64,000 bases of DNA from Chryseobacterium indologenes (GCF_002025665.1 NZ_CP018786.1:2790001-2854000); one strand, 5' to 3'. Shown: positions 17,434 through 26,126, counted from the stretch's first letter. A program made the numbers and translations. Notes: a model not told the origin generated them from the letters alone.

Positions 17434-19326
17434 TTATTTCTTTGTTTCAATTCTTATCTCCCCTTCTGTCCCTTTTACTAGACTTCCTTTAATAACTCTC
17501 ATACTTGAAATACTTTCAGGTTTTAAAGTATTAATATCTTCTTTGGAACTCTCTCTTCCGTCTATATAGTATTTGTATCTGAAATCATCTCCGGCACTTA
17601 CATTAAATTTTTTAACTCCATTCATTGAAATATTGCCATTTCCGTCTTTTTTAATAAAATCAGCACGCATTACCATGACGTTAGGAGAAGAACTCACCAT
17701 CGTAAAATTACCTCCTCTGAAATTTTGCGCTGTTTTTTCCGCTTCCAGGCGGGCTTTTTCAGCTTCTTTTCTGATTCTGTCCGCATCAATCCTGATTCTT
17801 TGGCTTTGTACTCTGATTCTATCTCCTTCAGCACGTGCTCTGTCACCTTCTACTCGTGCTTTTTCTCCTTCTATTCTGGCCTTAGTTGCTTCTTTCATTG
17901 CTTTTTTAGCTTCGGCCATTGCTTTGCGTATCTCTTCTTTTTCCTGAGCACTCAGATCACTATAATTAACAACTCTGTTTGTTTTAAAATAGGTTATTTT
18001 TGGTTCTTTTGGCGCTTGAGGTGATGCTTGAGGAATTGGCAACTCTCCTATTTTTGCAGCTGCTTTTTCTGCTTTTTCTGCTTTTTTTGCTGCTCTTTCT
18101 ATTTTTCGAAGCTCTTTTTTACTAAGAGGTTCCATATTCTCGAGCTCCTTCATCTGATTCTTCCATTCTACAGAATTGAAATACTTATCAACTTCAACTT
18201 TTGAAGCAATTTCACCTATCTCTGAAGCCAGATTGCTTATTTCTTCTATTTTATCGCTGAAGAGGTCACTTTCGGGATCCAAACCTTCCAGCTCTTTCTC
18301 TTTTTCTTTTATTTTCTTTTCAAGCCCGGTTATTTTGGTGTGGTCTTCACCCGATACCGTTTTTAGTTCTGCAATTTTTTCCTGACCCGATTTTTCAGGT
18401 CTTATCGTATCTTTTTTGATTTCTGAAACTACTTCTTTTATAGAAAGGTTTGTTTCTTCAATTTCTCTGTTTTTAGCATTTACCAGATAAGCAAAAGCGA
18501 TAGAGAATACAACCGGTAAGGCAAAAATTCTTCGCGCATATCCGAATTTGGTTTTTGGTTTTTGTAACATCTTAAGTCTTTTTTTAAGGTTTGAACTTAG
18601 AAACGGACTGGTAACAGGCAACTGTGTTCCGGAAAAGTGGCTTGCTAAAAGCATCTGCGCAAATGCTTTGGTGTCCGATTGTTTTACGGCTTTTTTATCA
18701 GCCAGATATTCATGGATTAGATTAATTTCTCTTTTAATGAGATGAAAGAACGGATTGAACCAGAAAACAGAGGTAATAATCTCGATAAAGATTTTATCAA
18801 AGGAATGTTTCTGCTCAATATGTACCATTTCATGCTTTAAAATCTGTTTTCCTATATCAGAATGCAGTGTAATTGTATTCTTCCAGAACAGGTTTTTAAA
18901 ATAAGAAAATGGAGCTTCAGTAAGGTCTGTACGGTAAAAATTGATCCCGTCAAAACTTTCTTTCTGAAATTGATTTTTAAACTGCTGGATTTTGAAAATC
19001 CCATACAACAGCTTCCCTAAAAAATAGAGAGAAACCAGTCCCAGAGCTGAAAAAATAATGTTAAAATAAAGGTTACCATTGTCTATGTTTTTTTCTGTGT
19101 TAAAATTCTGAATCTTGTCAAGAAGCATATACATATCATTATTTACCTCTATCGTAAAATCATCTATTCTGATAAGTGGTAACAAAAGTGATATCACAAT
19201 TGCACCCAGCAGATAAAATCTGTTATAATGATGGAATGTCTTGTCTTTTAATGACAACTGATAATACAAAAATGTTACACCTGAACATAAAATAGTTTTC
19301 CCAAAGTATAAAAGTATGGCTTCCAT
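17434..19326 (-). CDS. M56-family (BlaR1-like) membrane metallopeptidase with coiled-coil extension
   Basis: This 630-aa protein resembles BlaR1/MecR1 sensor proteases, which cleave their BlaI-type repressor after sensing a signal. Its N-terminal membrane domain has four hydrophobic spans, the last at about 265-285. The zinc site HEMVH is at 165-169, followed by IHEYLADKKAV. Unlike BlaR1 it has no penicillin-binding C-domain. Instead there is a charged linker and a striking coiled coil (about 466-534) of seven-residue units such as RAEGDRI and RVEGDRA, then a ~95-residue tail that ends in a GLPGLI-like or TonB-plug-like MRVIKGSLVKGTEGEIRIETKK region. It is co-transcribed with the blaI-like gene 5 bases upstream. 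The sensed signal is unknown. Confidence 0.92.
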   Translation of the reverse strand: MEAILLYFGKTILCSGVTFLYYQLSLKDKTFHHYNRFYLLGAIVISLLLPLIRIDDFTIEVNNDMYMLLDKIQNFNTEKNIDNGNLYFNIIFSALGLVSLYFLGKLLYGIFKIQQFKNQFQKESFDGINFYRTDLTEAPFSYFKNLFWKNTITLHSDIGKQILKHEMVHIEQKHSFDKIFIEIITSVFWFNPFFHLIKREINLIHEYLADKKAVKQSDTKAFAQMLLASHFSGTQLPVTSPFLSSNLKKRLKMLQKPKTKFGYARRIFALPVVFSIAFAYLVNAKNREIEETNLSIKEVVSEIKKDTIRPEKSGQEKIAELKTVSGEDHTKITGLEKKIKEKEKELEGLDPESDLFSDKIEEISNLASEIGEIASKVEVDKYFNSVEWKNQMKELENMEPLSKKELRKIERAAKKAEKAEKAAAKIGELPIPQASPQAPKEPKITYFKTNRVVNYSDLSAQEKEEIRKAMAEAKKAMKEATKARIEGEKARVEGDRARAEGDRIRVQSQRIRIDADRIRKEAEKARLEAEKTAQNFRGGNFTMVSSSPNVMVMRADFIKKDGNGNISMNGVKKFNVSAGDDFRYKYYIDGRESSKEDINTLKPESISSMRVIKGSLVKGTEGEIRIETKK

Positions 19327-19331
19327 AGGTC

Positions 19332-19697
19332 TTAGTCTTTCTTTTTGAGTTCATCTAATAACATCTCAAGATCTTCTACTGTCATTTCATTTTTTTCAAC
19401 TAAAAATGAAACGGCACTTTTGTAAGAACCTTTAAAATAGTTTTTCACAAGGCTCTTCATGGTTTTCCCGGAGTACTGTTCTTTTGAAACCAGCGGAAAA
19501 TACTCATGCTGTCTTCCATAGACATGATAGTCTACAAATTCTTTATCCTTCAACACTTTTAAAATAGTAGAAACAGTATTTGTGTGTGGTTTTGGCTCCG
19601 GGAAAAGATCAAGCACATCCTTCAGGAAGCCTTTTTCTAATTTCCATAAATACTGCATTACCTGTTCTTCTGCTTTTGTCAGAGTCTGAATTTTCAT
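19332..19697 (-). CDS. BlaI/MecI/CopY-family transcriptional repressor
   Basis: This 121-aa winged-helix repressor begins MKIQTLTKAEEQVMQYLWKL, the usual start of the family in Flavobacteriia; a TTG six codons upstream is an unlikely alternative. The recognition part is HTNTVSTILKVLKDKEFV, and the C-terminal helices form the dimer. Family members bind dyads of the form TACAnnTGTA and are inactivated by cleavage by the partner M56 protease, whose gene follows after 5 bases. A TACAAATGTA sequence overlaps its own promoter at 19765-19774, so autorepression is likely. Confidence 0.93.
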   Translation of the reverse strand: MKIQTLTKAEEQVMQYLWKLEKGFLKDVLDLFPEPKPHTNTVSTILKVLKDKEFVDYHVYGRQHEYFPLVSKEQYSGKTMKSLVKNYFKGSYKSAVSFLVEKNEMTVEDLEMLLDELKKKD

Positions 19698-19720
19698 ATT
19701 CCGTTCATTTATCAATTAAA

Positions 19721-19774
19721 GTGATATACAATCATCTCATTCTATATCACTAATAAATTAGTTATACAAATGTA
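19721..19774 (-). promoter_or_regulatory. Candidate BlaI-type operator cluster
   Basis: Three nested dyads lie in the leader and promoter of the repressor gene. TACAAATGTA (19765-19774) matches the TACAnnTGTA core of bla/mec operators. ACTAAT-AA-ATTAGT (19749-19762) and GTGATATA...TATATCAC (19721-19728 and 19743-19750, arms 14 bases apart) are further inverted repeats. The first overlaps the -7 box exactly. Confidence 0.6.
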
Positions 19775-19796
19775 GAAATAAAAATGAATCAAACAA
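19767..19796 (-). promoter_or_regulatory. Promoter of the blaI-blaR1-like operon
   Basis: On the minus strand TTG (19796-19794), 19 bases, then TACATTTG (19774-19767), a full -33/-7 match. The start codon is 70 bases downstream. Confidence 0.65.
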
Positions 19797-19984
19797 CTAT
19801 TTTTTTAGTGATAAAACATATTAAACAATAATCACTTGAAAATCAACACAATAGAAATAGTTAAAATTTATTAAATTTTTAATGAATAGATTTATTGGCT
19901 GTTTATTGTGCAAAAAACTATTCAATAGAGTTATTATTCTATACTAAATAGATCTGATTATTCTAAGATCTTAAACTCTTTTTC

Positions 19985-20017
19985 ATCCTTGTCAGGGTTT
20001 TAAACCTTGACAAGGAT
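19985..20017. repeat. Palindromic intergenic element
   Basis: Near-perfect inverted repeat: ATCCTTGTCAGGGTTT facing AAACCTTGACAAGGAT around one base. It stands in a 440-base non-coding stretch (19775-20154) in which I see no other gene or RNA. The GGTTTTAAACC core resembles the element at 8332-8364. Confidence 0.6.
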
Positions 20018-20154
20018 AAGACTGATCAAAAATAAAGGTTAAAAAAATTCATAATCACAAATGTCAGATTCAAAGTAAAATTTGTCCGATTGATCAAATT
20101 TTCAGAAAAACATACTTCAAAAAGTCCTGAAATTTGAATAAAAAACAAAGAGAT

Positions 20155-21105
20155 ATGAATCGTTTTTTGAAAAAATTAAAAACAAAAAATATCCTGATGA
20201 TAGTACTGATTGTCTTTACTGGAATTCAGTTTTACAGACCTGAAATTGTACAAAAGCCTGTGACGGGTGAGATTCATGTGCCTACTGAAGTAAGAGCGAT
20301 CCTGCAGCGCTCGTGTTTCGATTGCCATTCTAATCAGGCAGATCTGAAGTGGTTTGATCAGATTACACCTGCTTACTGGCTGGTAGCAGACCATATTAAA
20401 AAAGGAAAAGAAGGACTCAATTTTTCTGAATGGGATAAACTGGCTCCTCCTGCACAAAATGCCAAACTTTGGGAAGCTTTTAATCAGATTAATCTGAAAG
20501 CAATGCCTCTAAAAAGCTACGAATTACTTCATCCCGAAGCAAAACTTTCTGAAAATGATATCCGCATCCTTAAAAACTATGTGACTTCTCTTGCTCCAAA
20601 ACAAAAGCCTGATACAGCAAAAGTTTCTGCATATAACAAACAGCTTCAGCAAGGCGTCCATACTCAGGTATCCAAAGTCTCGTTCCCTACTGCACTGAAT
20701 GGGATCAGCTATATTCCTGATTATAAAAACTGGAAACCGATCAGTTCTACAGAAAGGTTTGATAATGGTACCATGCGTATCATATTCGGAAATGATATTG
20801 CTGTAAAAGCGGCAAAAGAACATAAAACAAATCCATGGCCGGACGGAACCATATTCGCGAAAGTAGCATGGGATCAGATTATAGACAGTGATGGGAATGT
20901 TACTACCGGAGCTTTTAAACAAGTGGAATATATGATTAAGGATTCCAAAAAATTCGCCTCTACAAAAGGATGGGGATGGGCAAGATTTTTATCTCCCAAA
21001 CTTGAACCGTATGGAAAGACAGCAGATTTCGCCAACGAGTGCATCAGCTGCCACCGCCCTATGAAAGACAATGATTTTGTATTTACCTCTCCTCTTAACC
21101 ATTAA
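20155..21105 (+). CDS. Exported haem-binding protein with cytochrome P460-like domain
   Basis: This 316-aa protein has one N-terminal membrane anchor or signal segment (ILMIVLIVFTGIQFY). A haem-binding domain follows with the CFDCH motif (CxxCH), then a P460-like beta-rich domain with a second CxxCH (CISCH) near the C-terminus. Both motifs imply covalently bound c-type haem, so it acts in the periplasm as an electron carrier or redox enzyme. The ATG is preferred over a TTG 21 bases upstream because it gives a compact basic N-terminus before the anchor. It heads a three-gene run with two lipoproteins. Confidence 0.88.
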   Translation: MNRFLKKLKTKNILMIVLIVFTGIQFYRPEIVQKPVTGEIHVPTEVRAILQRSCFDCHSNQADLKWFDQITPAYWLVADHIKKGKEGLNFSEWDKLAPPAQNAKLWEAFNQINLKAMPLKSYELLHPEAKLSENDIRILKNYVTSLAPKQKPDTAKVSAYNKQLQQGVHTQVSKVSFPTALNGISYIPDYKNWKPISSTERFDNGTMRIIFGNDIAVKAAKEHKTNPWPDGTIFAKVAWDQIIDSDGNVTTGAFKQVEYMIKDSKKFASTKGWGWARFLSPKLEPYGKTADFANECISCHRPMKDNDFVFTSPLNH

Positions 21106-21108
21106 GCT

Positions 21109-21582
21109 ATGAAGAATCTGATTGTTTATTTAATAATGTGCGTATTTGTTGTGAGCTGCAATTCCAAAAAACAATACGAACCCGTGAATCAAAATGCCTC
21201 CCTTCCTGAAAGCTTTGATTTTAATGTCATGAATTTAAAGGTGGTAACCTCTTCCATCAATCATAAAAAACAGACTATGATGACGCTGTACGGCACTGAT
21301 TCAGCAATTGATGATTTGAAGGATAATGCTAAAAAAGTCAATGGTAAGGAAAGAATACTGGCTTTGGTTACCTGGTCGCAGAAGGATGATCCTTATTGGT
21401 ATGGAGCCAAAATCCCCAATAACCTTCTGTCTGTAGAAGTTATCAAAAGTAAATTGCCTTTCTCCGAAAACTCAGAAATTCTATATCAAAAATATGAAGG
21501 GAAAGAACTTAAGAAAGTGAAGGCAGATGGGACAAACAGAGTTTCTACAATTCTAAGTATGAAACCTTCAATAATGCCTTAA
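21109..21582 (+). CDS. Unrecognised lipoprotein next to the haem protein
   Basis: This 157-aa protein has a lipoprotein signal (IMCVFVVSCNSKKQ, lipid on Cys17 in VVSC). The mature part has no Cys and includes ILALVTWSQKDDPYWYGAKIP. I do not recognise the family. The gene starts 3 bases after the haem-protein stop, so the two are co-translated and the product probably works with the haem protein in the envelope. Confidence 0.85.
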   Translation: MKNLIVYLIMCVFVVSCNSKKQYEPVNQNASLPESFDFNVMNLKVVTSSINHKKQTMMTLYGTDSAIDDLKDNAKKVNGKERILALVTWSQKDDPYWYGAKIPNNLLSVEVIKSKLPFSENSEILYQKYEGKELKKVKADGTNRVSTILSMKPSIMP

Positions 21583-21640
21583 CACAGGATTTTAAAATCA
21601 CATATAAAAAAATAATATTCATTAAAAACTATTAAAAAAA

Positions 21641-22534
21641 ATGGAAAAATTTACATTCAGTTCAAGCCTGGTAACAGGATGTATTTCAGCAGCATTACTG
21701 CTCTTCACCTCTGTTGCCTGTTCGAAGGATAATCAGGATGAGCCATCTGATCCTGTTGTTAAAGAAGTACAATTGAGAAATGATGCCATTCTTGGAAATG
21801 TCCTGACTGATAAAGAGGGTCACACTCTTTATTATTTTGCCAATGATGCTACCGCCACTAACAATTGTACCGGAGGATGCGAACCGGTATGGCCTATCTT
21901 CAATGCAGATAACCTTTCTGCTGAAAAACTAGGTTCCGGATTGGAACTTTCAGATTTTACAACAATAACAACAGGTTCAGGGAAAAAGCAGGTAACCTAT
22001 AAAGGAAGACCTCTTTATTACTATGCGCCTTTGGTGAACGGAACCAATGTAAAAGAAGATGCAGGGAAAACCGGCGGAGAAAACGTAGGAGGCGTATGGT
22101 TTGTTGCAAAACCTGATTATACTATTATGCTTACCAATGCACAACTTGTAGGACATGACGGAAAAAACTATACTTCAACTTATACGGAAGGCACGGGAAA
22201 AACGCTGTATTTTACAGATGCTAAAGGAGTAACACTTTATACCTTTAAGAATGACAAACAAAATAAAAACAATTTTACAGCCTCTGATTTTTCGAATAAT
22301 GGAGTTTGGCCTATTTATGAAACAGATAAAATTGTAGTTCCTTCCGGGCTGGATAAAACGCTTTTCGGATCTATTACAGTATTCGGAAGAAAACAGCTTA
22401 CGTATAAAGGATGGCCTCTTTACCGTTTTGGACAGGATAATATGGTGATGGGTTCTAATAAAGGCATTTCATTTCCTACTCCAGGCGGTGTTTGGCCTGT
22501 ACCTGTGAAAAATATGGCAGCAGCTATGCCCTAG
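21641..22534 (+). CDS. Lipoprotein with two Yx(F/W/Y)xxD repeats (COG4315-like)
   Basis: This 297-aa lipoprotein (lipobox SVAC) contains a duplicated domain. Each half has the hallmark sequence: HTLYYFANDAT with CVPVWP-like GGCEPVWPIF following, and VTLYTFKNDKQN followed by NGVWPIYETDK. Each half ends with KQ(V/L)TYKG(R/W)PLY(Y/R). The COG4315 family is secreted or surface-anchored and its function is not established; its presence after a c-type haem protein suggests an electron-transfer or metal-related role, which is inference. It is 58 bases after the previous gene with no terminator between, and has its own terminator. Confidence 0.9.
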   Translation: MEKFTFSSSLVTGCISAALLLFTSVACSKDNQDEPSDPVVKEVQLRNDAILGNVLTDKEGHTLYYFANDATATNNCTGGCEPVWPIFNADNLSAEKLGSGLELSDFTTITTGSGKKQVTYKGRPLYYYAPLVNGTNVKEDAGKTGGENVGGVWFVAKPDYTIMLTNAQLVGHDGKNYTSTYTEGTGKTLYFTDAKGVTLYTFKNDKQNKNNFTASDFSNNGVWPIYETDKIVVPSGLDKTLFGSITVFGRKQLTYKGWPLYRFGQDNMVMGSNKGISFPTPGGVWPVPVKNMAAAMP

Positions 22535-22560
22535 TTTTGTGTTTTTATAGAAATCTCAGT

Positions 22561-22601
22561 GCTAAATAACGGACATGCTGCCGTGCCGTTATTTAGCTTT
22601 T
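22561..22601 (+). terminator. Terminator of the haem-lipoprotein run
   Basis: Perfect 12-bp stem GCTAAATAACGG / CCGTTATTTAGC with a 13-base loop, then TTTT. Confidence 0.8.
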
Positions 22602-22602
22602 G

Positions 22603-22610
22603 TATCTTTG
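22603..22610 (+). promoter_or_regulatory. -7 promoter box (TATCTTTG) of the LytS-like gene
   Basis: Exact TAnnTTTG match, 28 bases before the ATG at 22639 and directly after the preceding terminator. Confidence 0.55.
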
Positions 22611-22638
22611 TGACTGCTTAACTGCCTGATTTTTATTT

Positions 22639-23691
22639 ATGATCTATGCAAAATATATAAATACCAACGGAAGAAAGGTATTCAGGATTGATCCGAGAAT
22701 CATTCTCTTCAGTGCTCTTTTTATGGGGATTCTGGCTTCAGTACCCAAAATACTTCGTATGCATATTACATTGGGAGAGCTGACGATAGATTTTTCCATC
22801 TCCTTTTTATTCTCATTATTTGTATGGTATTTTAATATCTATAGTCTGCCGAAGTTTTCTATTCAGAATATATCTACGAGATTTTTCAATAAAAAACTGG
22901 TGGTCAGCTTATCCATCGGAGTAGTTGTCATGGCAGCCATAGTGCTCATTCATCATATTATATTTCCCAAGTATGGATTTAATACTATGGTTCTGATGTA
23001 CGAATTCCGGGGAGTACTGATCAATCTTACGATTTATATGTTCCTCTACCTTTTGTATCAGACTTATAATTCTCAGCAGATTAAATTTGAACTTGAACAA
23101 ATCAGAACGGATAATCTCAATGCCCAATATGAATTGCTGAAGCAGCAGATTAATCCTCATTTTTTATTCAACAGCCTCAATACACTGAAGTCTATGATTG
23201 ACATAAAAGATGAAAGTTCGGGAGATTTTGTGGTGAGGCTTGCGGATTTCTATCGCTTCACTTTAGACAACAGAAAAATGGAGCTTATTCCCTTAAAAAA
23301 GGAGCTTACAATACTGGATGCCTACGTTTTCCTTCTGACATCTAGGTTTGAAGATGGTATAGAGTTTAAAATAGATATTCCGGAAGAGATCTTAAATTCT
23401 TACATTCCTCCGTTTACACTGCAGCTTTTGTGTGAAAATTGCATCAAACACAATATTGTATCGCTGGCCAATCCGTTAATCATAAAACTATACAGCGATA
23501 ACGAATATATTATTATTGAAAATAATTTCCAGCCCAAGAATATTCCTCAGGAATCCGCAGGAATAGGAATTGAAAATATCAGAGAACGTTATAAGCATTT
23601 TGCTGAAAAGGAACTTACCATATTGCATAATGATCATAATTTCACAGTCAAATTACCCATAGTAGATGAAAGTTTTAGTAATAGAAGATGA
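22639..23691 (+). CDS. LytS/YehU-type sensor histidine kinase
   Basis: This 350-aa membrane kinase has four hydrophobic segments in the first 140 residues and no large external domain. A short helix leads to the His_kinase motif KQQINPHFLFNSLNTLKSMI with His174, then the ATP-binding lid (CENCIKHNIV as N box, GIGIENIRERY as G box). Such kinases signal to LytTR regulators. The regulator gene overlaps the 3' end by 26 bases, so the two are translated together. The signal is unknown; neighbouring genes are haem, Crp/Fnr and peroxidase genes. Confidence 0.93.
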   Translation: MIYAKYINTNGRKVFRIDPRIILFSALFMGILASVPKILRMHITLGELTIDFSISFLFSLFVWYFNIYSLPKFSIQNISTRFFNKKLVVSLSIGVVVMAAIVLIHHIIFPKYGFNTMVLMYEFRGVLINLTIYMFLYLLYQTYNSQQIKFELEQIRTDNLNAQYELLKQQINPHFLFNSLNTLKSMIDIKDESSGDFVVRLADFYRFTLDNRKMELIPLKKELTILDAYVFLLTSRFEDGIEFKIDIPEEILNSYIPPFTLQLLCENCIKHNIVSLANPLIIKLYSDNEYIIIENNFQPKNIPQESAGIGIENIRERYKHFAEKELTILHNDHNFTVKLPIVDESFSNRR

Positions 23692-24433
23692 GATAAAAAC
23701 TGCAAAGGCATTGGGACGGATGATCGTTGCAGTACAGCCGGAAGCTACCATAGTACAGTACATTGAAAGCGTTGCTATGGCTGTGGAATATCTTTCTGGC
23801 ACTGAAACTCCGGATATTATCTTTATGGATATTCAGCTGGCGGACGGAAATTGTTTTGAGATATTCAGTAAGGTCAGGATAAAAATGCCTGTTGTTTTCT
23901 GTACTGCCTTTGATGAATATGCGATAGAAGCTTTTAAAAGTAACGGAGTGGATTATATCTTGAAACCTTTTGAGAAAAAAGATATTCAGTCCGCTTTTGA
24001 AAAGATCAATGATCTTAAAAACTTTTTTCAGCACGCTCCTTCTCCTGACCGGAAACTGGAAGATATCCTGAATAATCTGACAACAGGAAGAGGAAAAACC
24101 AATTTTCTGGTCTTTTCCAATAATAAATACAATAATATTCCTGTTGACAAAATTGCCTGCTTTTACAGCCAGTTTGGAAGTACAGTACTGGTGACTTTCG
24201 ATCAGAAAGAATATTCAGTTCCACAATCATTGGATGAGATCGGGCAGCTCGTTTCAGGAGCTCAGTTCTTTAGAATTAACAGACAATATCTGATCAACTT
24301 TACAGCTATTGTTGAAGTGGAACATTATTTCTCCAGAAAACTTCTTGTCAGCCTGAAAATTACCACTCCGGAAAAGCCATTGGTCACCAAAGACAAAGCT
24401 TCCCGTTTTCTTCAGTGGCTTGAAGAGCGGTAA
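23666..24433 (+). CDS. LytTR-family response regulator
   Basis: This 255-aa regulator has a receiver domain with the phospho-acceptor Asp55 (IIFMDIQLADG), the conserved Thr/Ser region (VVFCTAFDEYAIEAF) and Lys (YILKPF). The C-terminal LytTR DNA-binding domain runs from about 140 to 255 (FYSQFGSTVLVTFDQKEYSVPQSLDEI ... FFRINRQYLINFTAI). It pairs with the overlapping kinase. LytTR proteins bind pairs of ~9-bp direct repeats; I did not find an obvious pair next to this operon. Confidence 0.94.
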   Translation: MKVLVIEDEIKTAKALGRMIVAVQPEATIVQYIESVAMAVEYLSGTETPDIIFMDIQLADGNCFEIFSKVRIKMPVVFCTAFDEYAIEAFKSNGVDYILKPFEKKDIQSAFEKINDLKNFFQHAPSPDRKLEDILNNLTTGRGKTNFLVFSNNKYNNIPVDKIACFYSQFGSTVLVTFDQKEYSVPQSLDEIGQLVSGAQFFRINRQYLINFTAIVEVEHYFSRKLLVSLKITTPEKPLVTKDKASRFLQWLEER

Positions 24434-24576
24434 ACAATTAACTAAAAGCTGTATATAAAATAATTTAATCTCTGATTATCATCGGAGAAAGCTAATATTT
24501 TGCCTGATCAGAAATAATTTTTGCACAGCAATAAACAAACGAGCTCAACTCCAGCTCAAAATAAAGAATAAATAAA

Positions 24577-25248
24577 ATGGATCAAAAAAATACTATTGCA
24601 GACGGATTTATTCGCCGTAAATTTGGTTTTCTTGGTGAGGACTTTCTGAAAGAGCTCAAAACCCATGGAATCTACGACAAAATAGAAGCCAGGCAGGAAA
24701 TTATCCGCGAAGGAGACCGCGTCAAGTATGTTTTGTTTTTAATAAAAGGAGCTATTAAAGTATATTCTCTGAATGATGGCCGTGAACTTGTATATTATTA
24801 TATCAGTGATGAAGAGAACTGTCTGATGACCTTTTCATCAATTTTTAATAATAACATCAGTAAGGTCTATGCCACTACGGAAGAAGACTCTGAAGTTCTT
24901 CTTGTTCCTCTGGCAGTGATGAGCAAGTGGCTGGTAGCGTTTCCTGCCATTAATGCAATATTTTTTCATGAATATGAAAGAAGATTTTCAGCTGTAATGG
25001 ATATGATTAATGAAGCGATGTTTCATCATCTGGACACACGTGTTTTGAATTATATTAAACGAAAAGTGATTTTAGCAGGAAATCAACCTGTAAAAATCAA
25101 ACACAGAGAAATAGCAGGAAGTCTGGGAACCTCACGGGAAGTGGTAAGCAGAGTGCTGAAAAAAATTGAAAATGAAGGAAAAATCTTTAAAGATGAAGAA
25201 GGTAAAATATGGGCAGCAGATCAAATGCCTTTACTATTAAATAAATAA
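24577..25248 (+). CDS. Crp/Fnr-family transcriptional regulator
   Basis: This 223-aa regulator has the cyclic-nucleotide-type sensor barrel (IIREGDRVKYVLFLIKGAIKVYS), a long dimer helix and a winged-helix DNA-binding domain (IKHREIAGSLGTSREVVSRVLKKIENEGKI). No Cys cluster of the FNR iron-sulphur type is present, so it is not an oxygen-sensing FNR by that mechanism. It lies 143 bases after the LytTR gene and 35 bases before the glutathione peroxidase gene, with which it is probably co-transcribed; control of a redox or stress response is plausible. Confidence 0.93.
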   Translation: MDQKNTIADGFIRRKFGFLGEDFLKELKTHGIYDKIEARQEIIREGDRVKYVLFLIKGAIKVYSLNDGRELVYYYISDEENCLMTFSSIFNNNISKVYATTEEDSEVLLVPLAVMSKWLVAFPAINAIFFHEYERRFSAVMDMINEAMFHHLDTRVLNYIKRKVILAGNQPVKIKHREIAGSLGTSREVVSRVLKKIENEGKIFKDEEGKIWAADQMPLLLNK

Positions 25249-25283
25249 CATAATATATACATTAATATTAAAATCTTTTCTCA

Positions 25284-25850
25284 ATGAAAAAAATACTTTT
25301 TATCGGAATGGTGCTTATAGGGATTATAAGCCTTTCATCATTTATTAAATCGGATGACTCCAGAGGTACGAAACCTGCAAAATCAATTTATGATTTTAAG
25401 ATTGAATCCATCGATGGAGGAAAAATTGACTTTTCTGAATACAAAGGAAAATACATTCTTATTGTAAACACAGCATCCAAGTGTGGATACACGCCTCAAT
25501 ACAAAGGATTGGAGCAGCTTTACAAGGATTATGGTGATAAACTGGTTGTGGTTGGCTTCCCTTCTGATAATTTTGCAGATCAGGAATTTCATGACAATGT
25601 TGATATCAAATCTTTCTGCGAAAAGAACTATGGGGTAACCTTTCCTCTTACCACTTCAGTGGATGTAAAAGGTTCAAAAATCACTCCCGTATTCGATTAT
25701 CTTACTCATAAATCTCAAAACGGAGTAATGGACGCTGCCATAAGCTGGAATTTCAATAAGTTTCTGATCAGCCCAGAAGGAAAATTACTGGAGCATTTTG
25801 ACTCTAAAGTAGTTCCTGAAAGTGATAAAATCACTCATTATTTCAAATAA
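25284..25850 (+). CDS. Exported glutathione peroxidase family protein
   Basis: This 188-aa thioredoxin-fold peroxidase reduces hydroperoxides; bacterial Cys forms often use thioredoxin rather than glutathione. The catalytic Cys67 lies in NTASKCGYTPQYKGL and the Trp in ISWNFNKFLI. The motif that normally supplies the catalytic Gln (GFPxNQF) reads GFPSDNFADQEF here, with Asn in the Gln position. An N-terminal hydrophobic segment (ILFIGMVLIGIISLSSFI) suggests export or membrane anchoring. It follows the Crp/Fnr-like gene after 35 bases and ends with a strong terminator. Confidence 0.93.
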   Translation: MKKILFIGMVLIGIISLSSFIKSDDSRGTKPAKSIYDFKIESIDGGKIDFSEYKGKYILIVNTASKCGYTPQYKGLEQLYKDYGDKLVVVGFPSDNFADQEFHDNVDIKSFCEKNYGVTFPLTTSVDVKGSKITPVFDYLTHKSQNGVMDAAISWNFNKFLISPEGKLLEHFDSKVVPESDKITHYFK

Positions 25851-25861
25851 ATAATCTTTGC

Positions 25862-25900
25862 AAAACACTACTATCATTATGAGTAGTGTTTTTTTTATCC
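25862..25900 (+). terminator. Terminator after the peroxidase gene
   Basis: Eleven-bp stem AAAACACTACT / AGTAGTGTTTT with a 9-base loop, followed by T8. The remaining 226 bases up to the next gene are AT-rich and I see nothing else in them. Confidence 0.9.
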
Positions 25901-26126
25901 ATGCACATAAAAATATTTTGATAGTGAATGACTATTCAAATGCACAAATTGAATTATATTAACATTTTAAATTACAAAAATCATGTCAATAAAGACCCTG
26001 AAGACGTCATTTTTACAACAATGATTCATATACATTATAGAATTGTTAAATTTTATTAAATAAATATTAAAATGTATTTGTTTTAACCGGGAAATTATAT
26101 TTATTTTAGTGCTTTAAAAATTTCTC

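Noticed and set aside
17573-17947. 124-codon Ser/Ala-rich open frame opposite the blaR1-like coiled coil
   Set aside because: Low-complexity shadow of the heptad-repeat coding sequence.
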